This document shows, in pieces, positions 55,980 through 64,000 of a stretch of 64,000 bases of DNA. Under the pieces are notes generated by a model, which ran no database searches, was not told the DNA's origin, and saw only the letters and a program-made list of their open reading frames with translations. The position numbers were made by a program, and so were the translations under genes. Position 1 is the first letter of the stretch, and each line of letters starts with the position of its first letter. Source of the stretch: Pardosa pseudoannulata (Eukaryota; Arthropoda; Arachnida; Araneae; Lycosidae); NCBI GenBank assembly GCA_032207245.1, contig CM063507.1, positions 93,870,046-93,934,045 on the forward strand, given 5' to 3'.

Positions 55980-58076
55980 AATAAGAAAATTTTAAAATAC
56001 ACATTGATTGGTTTTCCAGAGCCACTTTTCATAGAATAAGGACAACATATACTAACATTTATGTTTTGGAACAGATATCTAGAATTCTTGTCTATTTTAT
56101 AATATTTTAAGTACCTCATTTTCATAATCTCCTTTAAGTCTAACAAGAAACAAGCTAATATTATCTGTGATCAGAAATTATCAGGAATTCTACCATGAAT
56201 AAAAAAGTATCAGTTTATTGGCCAATATTTATTTTATGTCTTTCAATGAAAACTTATGCAACTGCAGAACATTTCTGTCAGTATTTTATTGAAATCTCCA
56301 AAACATGCTTGCTTTAAAGTCAATTTTGTAAAAACTTTTCAGAATTCATACAGAATCTTCAATGTTAATTAATCGAAACAAATTTCCGTATTTGAAACTG
56401 GGTCAGTTTTAAAAATGGAAATAAATCTACTATGTAATACTCTATGTCAGGTGAACATGAAACTTGTGGAGTCATGTTTCATTTTTCGTCAGAAGTTCTC
56501 AATGACAGTATTGTGTGAAAGTACATTATTATGGCTCTAATTCCACAAGTTTTTTTGCTACAAATTAGGTCTATTCCAATTAATGAAATTATATAAATGC
56601 AACAAAATACTCAAATATATTATTGTCAGTGTGACAAGTTGGTAGAAATCCATAATGCATACCACCATAACAATCAAAGGAAATATTCAAGAGATCAATC
56701 ACAGACAGGTTCATCTAAGATTGATTCTATACCATTTTTAAGCATTTTATACAACTAAAATACACCTGTTTTTGATAAACAATTGCTCTTAAAAGCTTTG
56801 AAAAACATTTTAAATGTCTTTGTGGCAAAAACTTCACTCAAGGAAAAAGTTTAAATGCATGTTCTTTGCTCACTTACATTTGCCATTCTGGAAATTCGAA
56901 TGAAGGAAGATTATATCATTAAAACTATATTATTTTCAAACAAAAATAAGAAATCAAATATTGAGTATTGGCAAATTTCTTTGACAAAATTTTAAAATAA
57001 TGAATGATTTATAAAATATCTACAGAGTATATTCATATCATACAAAAATCTGGAAAGTTTTCTACACATAAAAATGAATCCTCTCCCTTACTTTCAAACC
57101 ATTTGTTTAAAATATATGCTTATATTTGAACTTAGGCACATATGTAATTTAGAAATTTTTTTTATCTTTAATTATAGGCAACTCCACAATTTCATTTCAT
57201 ACTAATGCATAAACTGGAAGGAATAACTAAAAGTTATAGCAGCATTAAAAATGTTGAAAAAAAAAATCCACTAAAATATATGGGGGGGGGGGTTATAATA
57301 GTAGATTATACTTTACTTTAAGAGAGTACTAAATCATTTTTAAATGAATTTTAATGATTTATAAAATTCTACATTTCAGGACAAAATGTAACAAAGGATT
57401 AATTTTAAAATTTTACTGTTCAGAGGTTATACATTAAATAATTTTTTTTTTAATTGAAATTATATATATGTCGAAATTACTAAATCAACTTATCTTCCAC
57501 ACATATATATATGGTTTATAATTTGTAACACTTTCATACATTACTCATTAAAAATATACACTTCTAAAATGCAAAGTCCCTCAATTTTCAATTCAAGATT
57601 TTCCTTTTATACATGCAAAAAAATATACATCAAAGTTTCCGAAAACACCAATTTACAAGGAAATAAGTACCATAAAAAGATATTTAAACAACATGCAAGA
57701 TTAAACAAGAAGTATTAAAATAACTCAAAGCTACAAATGAAGGTAAAATTTTAACGAAGTTAAAATATCTATTTAAAATGTGTCTACTAATCAAAATTAA
57801 ATTAGCATTTAAGAAACTAATAAATCTAAATCGTAGAAATTAAGTAATTTTTTTTTTTAATTTTATACATAGCTCTAAAAATTTTTACTGTATTTTTTAA
57901 TGAATACTAAATAAATTGAACAATTCAAATTAAATTTTAAAGACAAAAATCACTAAGTAATAGAGACTCTACATTGATTAAAATATTAAACCCCAACCAT
58001 TATCCTCGAGTTAGATATATAAGATAAACAAGATTTTTTCAAAATTAGTACTATCTACCTAATCTCTCTCCCTCCC

Positions 58077-58080
<4 letters not shown>
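55980..58080. other. AT-rich DNA, no gene recognised
   Basis: No significant ORF. A G10 run lies at 57282-57291 and A/T homopolymers are frequent. Confidence 0.45.

Positions 58081-58085
<5 letters not shown>

Positions 58086-58113
<28 letters not shown>
58086..58113. repeat. (GT)n microsatellite
   Basis: About 14 uninterrupted GT units following a short tatata tract. Confidence 0.95.
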
Positions 58114-59259
58114 CATTTAAAATAGACTTGTGATCTAAGATTAGCTTCACCTAACTAGGTCCAAACTAACTTTCCTAACTCCAATTAAAAAACTGACTTT
58201 TGATCAAAATTTTCCCTGAGTTTATTTTGATTAAAATTATCTTGCATTTATTTATTAGGTTTAAGTAATATAAAATAATTGATTCTTATTGGTGGCTTTT
58301 AAAAATGATCAGAAAAAAGATGTACATTTAAGACGAAAGCGTAAAAGACAAAATAGACAATGAAAAGCAGAAGGAATAGAATTTTAAGCAACACATATAA
58401 CCAAAGTTGAAAGATTATTTTGTCATATCTATTTGGGAATGTTATTTATTTATTTTTTTTGTGTGTGGGGGGGGAGACATTCTGCTATATTGTGGAAATA
58501 AATGTGTTTTGTATAAGTATGTACTTCAGAATTTTTTATTTATCCCTACAAATCACCAAGTAGGCGAAGCAAGCCAGTTTTTGGTCCATTTTCAAGCAGG
58601 GCTTTGAACTAGTATAGAACCAAAAAGCCCGGAAAAAAAAAAAAAAACATTATTTTGGTTGATATGGAAACCAGAACTGAACTTGTAAAAAAAAAAGATC
58701 AGTTCATTTTGGTTTAATTTTCAGTCATTTTGTTACTGTAACTAACTTATGAATATTTTCTAATTTAATGTCAATAATATAATTATCATCATGACATGTA
58801 CATTGCTTCTCATTTTGATGTTCATTAGTACTTTTCTGTTTCAGTTATACATGAAATTACTTGTAGAAGGCAGATTTATTTCAGTTGAATGTTCAGTTGT
58901 CAAATGTGATTTTGATAAAGAATAACAACACCAAAGCTTGCTGTTCTCTGCTCACTGCTTGTATCATACATGCTGGTTAATTATATCAATTCACATAGTG
59001 CAAACATGCCATATTGGCTCACATCAGCCAATCTCTTTTCTCCCTCTCTTAAGCAGAATCCCAAACGCTCAAATGCGTGATCCTGAACTCAGATCCTATT
59101 CCCTCCTAAGGGGATATCTGCCTTAAGATGCACAAATTCTATTGGCTCTCGAGAACCAACCAATTTCTTCCTAGCACTTCGCTGGATCCCTCGGACTATC
59201 GGTTCTAAATTTACTATGCTTCTTGTATGCTTCTATCTTATCTTAATGTTTTAATCTTA

Positions 59260-59262
<3 letters not shown>

Positions 59263-59297
<35 letters not shown>
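59263..59297. repeat. Poly(A) tract
   Basis: About 32 consecutive A bases inside the hAT element; could be a retro-insertion tail or simple repeat. Confidence 0.9.
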
Positions 59298-59301
<4 letters not shown>

Positions 59302-59551
59302 TTTACTTAGATAAACATTATTTTATCTCAGTATGTTCGTTTATCTACCTTGAGTATTATTAAGTTGTTTACCTAACCTTGTACTTAATGTCAACTTAAA
59401 CTTATGTGTTATTCTCGCTTTCACTGAACTCGTGAACCTCAGCTTACTATAAACTAATTGTTACTTTTATATCTCTTAACTTCGATTTTTTTATCCTCAA
59501 TATTGTGTTGCAATATATCAGTTATGTCTCATTCCATGCATCTACAGTAAT

Positions 59552-60730
59552 CTGACTTAGAGGGCTTGGCCCAGGGAAGTCAGGTACGAGAGCTCCTGAG
59601 TGACATGCCAACACTCATGCACTTGTGACCAGAGCAACAGTGTGGTTTGAAATTTTAACATGGTAATTACAGATTATACATAAGTACATATCTTATTGCT
59701 TTCTAAATTAAAATTAAATTTAAAATATTTAAACAGTTAAAATTTATGAATTCAAAAATTTATGAGTAGCTTCTTTAGCTTTAACAACTTATTTTTCAGA
59801 ACAATGTTTCTTATAGCAACATTGACCCTGATTAAAATATTTCCATTTTTCTATCATCAGGGATTCTAGAGTTTGTCTACTCAAATTTGACCTAAATTCA
59901 GTTTGGTTTTTCCGCACAGTACTAAAAACTTTTAACATGCAGCATTACTGTGTGAAAAGAGTAATATTCAGCATTATTTTTTGCAAAACTTTGTATTTAA
60001 TTGCTGAATTGTAATCTTTCAGCTGTTCAAAAGTTTTGTTATTTTCCGGAGCAATCTGAGGAGGTTCCAGGGTTAACAAATTTTTGTTACATATTTCAAA
60101 TCGACAGCAACCTATTACTTGAGTTTAGAAGTTTCCCAAACAACGTTATGATCGAACATTTTGCAACACGGTAATCTACTCCTCATTAATTAGGCATGCA
60201 AACTGTTTTAATGTGTGCGCACAAGTCAGAGTGCGAGTATAAGTGCGGGTCGGAGCACTCACTGAGCCAGCACAGAGCGCACCTTTCGCCTTCTCCCCGG
60301 CAGTTCATTCTTTTGCACACAGCCGTGAGGTGTATGTTCGTGGAGAATTGCCTGAACTTTCTACCTTCGAGTAGCCTTAGCCCGTAGGTTTGTTTTATGT
60401 AGTTTATTATTTTTCACTTTTAAGTAGGATTACCGAAGGTAGTAATATTTCTTTTTGTCTTGCTCTAGTATGTAATTTAAACTTGCTCCAGCCGTCTCCT
60501 TATATTTAAACTTATTTTTTAATGTTATAATGATTTGTTTTTCTTGTGTTACCGTTTACCAATAAATGTTAATTGTTTGTACTTAAGCTTTGTCTTATCA
60601 GTGTTATTCAGAGTAGCTTCCCTGCTTCACAGAACTCTGCTATTGTAATCTATCGAAGGTATGCACTAGAATTTCAATTCGTTTTTCCCAGCTAGTGTAT
60701 GTATTTGTAACAGCCTTTCTGTGACAATAT
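59552..60730 (+). repeat. Possible LTR-like sequence inside the hAT element
   Basis: GC-rich block at 60210-60390 with gagtataagtgcgggtcgg (TATA-like) upstream of cactcactgagccagcac, followed by a poly(A)-type accaataaatgtt at 60560 and a T/G-rich tail. The layout is that of U3-R-U5, but neither boundary nor TSD was fixed. Confidence 0.35.
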
Positions 60731-61420
60731 CTGATAGAGTACCAATTGAAAAAAGAATAAAATCTTCTAAATTTTGATAGAATTGCATGTTCTGTTTATG
60801 ACAGAATCATATATTTAGTATAAATAAGAATATACATAAAATTAAACTTTTCATTCGGAACTGAACCCAAAACCATTATTTTTGGCAGAATGAAAACCAG
60901 AATTGAACCAATATTTTTTTTTTTAGTTGAACCAGAATTAAAAAAATTACGGTTCAAAGCCCTGTTCTCAAGCACAGAAATTTTGTAAATTTTCAAGTTA
61001 ATAGACTACTTATAATTTCTTGTTCACTTAATTGACTATTTTGGAGTGACACGCCTCGTACTTTGTTGACTCAAAAAAAATTTTTTAGTAACTTTAAGGG
61101 CCTAAAGTAAAAAATACATACAGATATATACAACCATATATATATACACACACATAATTAATATAGTGATGCAATCAATGAAATGAGATTGTCATTACAA
61201 AGTTTATATTAAGGCAGACCAAACAATTTCTAGACAAAAACATGCAGAAATAACTACATGAAGCAAGTGCAGAGCTAATACTATAGCTATTTCACACCAC
61301 TTTGATATAATTCATAAATAATGAACACACCTAATTAACAATATTTTTAAGCATATCCTTTTTAAAGTATATTACAGGTGGTTTCTTGTACTTCCATAGA
61401 CCAATACTAAATCTTCTTAC

Positions 61421-61537
61421 CTATTTTCTGATGCTGCTTTGATTATCTTTACAAGGAAAAGACTGACTAATGCCACTGCTGCCATTCCTAAACCAGCTTT
61501 CACCCATACAGTAGAATCTTGTGCTAATGGTAAATGC
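61421..61537 (-). CDS. Putative exon with a transmembrane segment, gene unidentified
   Basis: Minus strand: acceptor gtcattttag, donor gtaaga. One frame is open throughout and reads HLPLAQDSTVWVKAGLGMAA, then VALVSLFLVKIIKAASENR, that is a hydrophobic helix of about 20 residues with basic residues after it. Clean splice sites and a sensible composition, unusual for the AT-rich surroundings, favour a real exon of a minus-strand gene. I do not recognise the family. A later acceptor (accattag) would shorten it by 15 bases. No partner exon was established. Confidence 0.5.
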   Translation of the reverse strand, partial: AFTISTRFYCMGESWFRNGSSGISQSFPCKDNQSSIRK

Positions 61538-61904
61538 CTAAAATGACTATTTTACAATGAGTACTCATGCCCAGACATGATAGAAATTAAAGTTTGTACA
61601 GTAATATGACAAAATTAAAAACCAAAATTTAGAAAGTGATAGTACAGTACTGAAGTTTAATTCAGTTCTAATTAGGATAGTCTTAAGTACTTCAAGTATA
61701 ATGAATATATTAAACTATTTAAAACAATTATATTCCTATTAAATTTAATATCTGCTTCTGTAATTATAATTTATAAGAAGTTTTCCTGACTTGAGCAGTT
61801 TCTTAGCCTGAATGTTGTACATATTTGTAGCATTTTTAACTTTCCTTCTCAAAAGATTAATTATACATCTGCTTCAGACCAACAGAAGCCGATACCAAAT
61901 GTAC

Positions 61905-62100
61905 AAGCTAGTTTGGAGTGCCAATCAATTTTTTTGTAATACAAGGGTTAATTGAGACTGCGCCCTACTACTTAAAGCAAATTCTGAACAGCCATGAAAT
62001 CTTTGCCAATAACTGGATTGCCAACAATGGGATTCAAATCAATAACTGAATGTTGAATGGTGAACTGTTTTCTACCTATCTGATCATCTTTCAACCTGAT
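61905..62100 (-). repeat. SINE family A, minus strand
   Basis: agtttggagtgccaatcaat, agggttaattgagactgcgcc, gggattcaaatcaataactg as reversed B-box. Diverged. Confidence 0.72.
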
Positions 62101-62156
62101 TCAACCGTCTTTAAAGCTAATCTGAAAGTAAAATTGAACATTCAGAAACATGCTGG

Positions 62157-62337
62157 GTTTGGTTTGGAGAGCTACAGACTACTATTTTACTAAACAAGAG
62201 CTAATGAGAGCAGGATTTACTGCTTAAAGCACATACTTAATAGCTATAAACATCTATGCTGCCAATGAATTTCAAATCTATGAACTCCAGTATCAAAGAG
62301 AAACAATGTACTTATTTGGCCATCATTCAGCTGAAAT
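62157..62337 (-). repeat. SINE family A, minus strand
   Basis: ggtttggtttggagagctac, gagctaatgagagcaggat, atgaactccagtatcaaag, atttggccatcattcagc. Lies in the same orientation as its neighbours. Confidence 0.8.
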
Positions 62338-62496
62338 ATGCAGGGAGTATGATCTTTAGTCTGTCTATAAATTTATTTCGATACATCATCATCCTACTTC
62401 ACAAACATAATGCAACTTTGCTAGGATAAAAGTCACCAAAGGAAAATCAAGCATATTCATCAGAATGCTTGATTACAAAATCTACAATGTACCAAT

Positions 62497-62852
62497 GCTG
62501 CAGTAGCACAGTCGGCAAAGGCAACACTCTCGTAACTGGAGGGTTGTGAGTTTGGAGCCTGAGCTGGCCTAAGATCTGCCATGTTCATTAAAGGTGACTG
62601 GGGCACGCAAAATATGTTTATGGTCACAAAGTCCTCCAAGTTCTCAATCAGTATCTCTGGGGGTGGCAGGCCAAGCTTATAAGTCTTCTACTTGGTCCCT
62701 TCTACATTACAAGGACCCACTTGAGCATAAGACTTACTTTCACCCTAGTGGTGCTTAATAAAACAAAAGGCACATCTTTTTGTCTTAATACACCTAACAT
62801 TTTGCTCAATCATGCTTGGTTTGACCAAATGGCATTAGAAACAACAAGATAT
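62497..62852 (+). repeat. tRNA-derived SINE family B
   Basis: tRNA-like head (cagtagcacagtcggcaaag, gagggttgtgagtttggagc), body tcacaaagtcctccaagttc and gggggtggcaggccaag, 3' end accaaatggcattagaaaca-acaag. The 106-codon ORF starting at 62721 overlaps it and is not a gene. Confidence 0.8.
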
Positions 62853-63371
62853 CAATGCCTAGGATACAATGAAATGAACTGCAGAATACAGAAATTAATA
62901 ATCTTCAACTTTAGAATAATTATGAACCAATTTTTGCCAATAAAATATTTTTTGGAAACTGGCAAATCTATACTCCCCAGAACTATGCCTCTATACAGGA
63001 TTCAGATAAAGAAAAAAGAAAATTTTGACTTCATCAGCTAAGCTATAATATGGCAAAAATGTATGACAAGTAATATATCATACGATTGCATGGAAATATG
63101 ATTATAACTGATAGCATCTAATAACATACAACTAACACAGACTTCTTTCTCAAAGTATGAAAATTTCGAAAATGTGAATCATATATCAGAAAATTTTCAA
63201 AGCTTCCAATTAATTAAGCCTAACACATATTGAATTTTCTGGGTAACTGCTCTGGTAGATCATTTTAAAACTCACCACTGTCTTAAAAATAAAGGCCCTA
63301 ATTCACCTATCGTCAAATAATTGTTATCACATATTAAAAAGAAAGAGAATGCAATAATATTCATTGATGTT

Positions 63372-63425
63372 TAGTTTGGTTTAGAGAGCTACAATCTACT
63401 GTTTTGCTATAAGAGACTCATTGAC
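63372..63425 (-). repeat. SINE family A, short 3' fragment
   Basis: agtttggtttagagagctac, then aatctactgttttgctataagag, the 3' part of family A only. Confidence 0.65.
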
Positions 63426-63741
63426 AAACACAGCAAGTTTAAAATTTTATAAGTTGAATTGTTCAAAATCAACAAAATGATTTCATTTAATCTGTGACTT
63501 TGTGACAATAATTATTTTCACTTAAGTCTTTAATTTCATAAATATATACAATTACAACAAAGTAAAATAGTACGAATCAACCAAAATAATGTAGTGGATT
63601 AAACTATCTCAAACTTAAAAAAACTGATTTTGTGACATTCTTAAAATTCCTGGAGTAAAGTAGAAATCATATGAGAAAATATAACTCTTAAACTAAATTG
63701 TGAATAAAATTCAATGCAAGGATTTCTAATGGTACGCATTG

Positions 63742-63900
63742 TTTTGGAGCACTATGGTCTACTGTTTTACTACTTGAAGGCTAATGAGATCAAGACCTAC
63801 TGCTTAAAACCAATTCCAAATAGCTACAAACATCCATGCCAGCAGTGAGATTCAAAGCCATGAAATTTGGTACTTAAGAGCAGAACTCCACTGACTTAAT
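63742..63900 (-). repeat. SINE family A, minus strand
   Basis: tttggagcactatggtctac, aggctaatgagatcaagacc, ctactgcttaaaaccaattcc, catccatgccagcagtgag. Good match to the core. Confidence 0.8.
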
Positions 63901-64000
63901 ACATTAGTTTAATTATAGTCTTGTGGGACAATTAACAAACTATGTGACCCTATTAACATAACTATTTTTAAATAAGCTATAATCCAAAAATAACCAATTT

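Larger units (their letters stand above)
58597..60964. mobile_element. hAT-type element, 2.4 kb, non-coding
   Basis: Left CAGGGCTTTGAACT and right (reversed) CAGGGCTTTGAACC, both followed by aaccaga/ggttca-type subterminal repeats. Flanks ttttcaag (58589-58596) and ttctcaag (60965-60972) match 7 of 8. No transposase frame; the interior includes LTR-like promoter sequence, so it may be a composite. Confidence 0.85.

Noticed and set aside
62721..63041. 106-codon plus ORF
   Set aside because: Begins inside SINE B and has no recognisable domain.

Overview
The window is animal nuclear DNA. It is AT-rich and intron-bearing, with abundant microsatellites and a high density of short DNA transposons, tRNA-derived SINEs, Helitron-like elements and retrotransposon fragments. 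The repeat set, the Gypsy integrase and the primer-binding site matching an arthropod tRNA-Lys suggest an arthropod. A chelicerate such as a spider is my best guess, but the sequence does not prove it.

One host gene is clear: ELL (RNA polymerase II elongation factor; Drosophila Su(Tpl)) on the + strand. I assembled eleven exons between 14239 and 37057. All junctions are GT/AG, all phases join, and the total is 1998 bases (665 codons plus stop). The recognised part runs from inside the N-terminal ELL domain, through a long Ser/Asn-rich linker, to the C-terminal occludin-homology domain and stop. The first roughly 60 to 70 residues were not found and probably lie in upstream exon(s) outside the window. 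A second, weaker candidate is a single minus-strand exon at 61421-61537 that encodes a membrane segment; it is unidentified.

Layout: 1-14238 is repeat-rich upstream DNA (hAT-type MITEs with 8-bp target duplications, a piggyBac-type MITE, a Helitron-like copy, a degraded hAT element and SINEs). 14239-37057 is ELL, with introns of 85 bp to 4.6 kb that carry a 1.2-kb hAT element, a deleted Gypsy element, a Helitron-like element, a pogo-like element, a 300-bp tandem duplication and a GC-rich retro-insertion. 37058 to about 45200 is AT-rich 3' flank, probably including the ELL 3' UTR. 45200-64000 holds a 5'-truncated LINE with a 13-bp target duplication, a DUF4817-type fragment, another Helitron-like copy, a dead mariner, a 2.4-kb hAT-type element, and a cluster of two SINE families that includes one nested insertion.

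I found no new multi-gene system. The observations most worth following are the exact structures of the mobile elements: several TIR/TSD pairs are perfect, the Gypsy copy retains little more than part of integrase, and the Helitron 3' ends carry a 16-bp palindrome.
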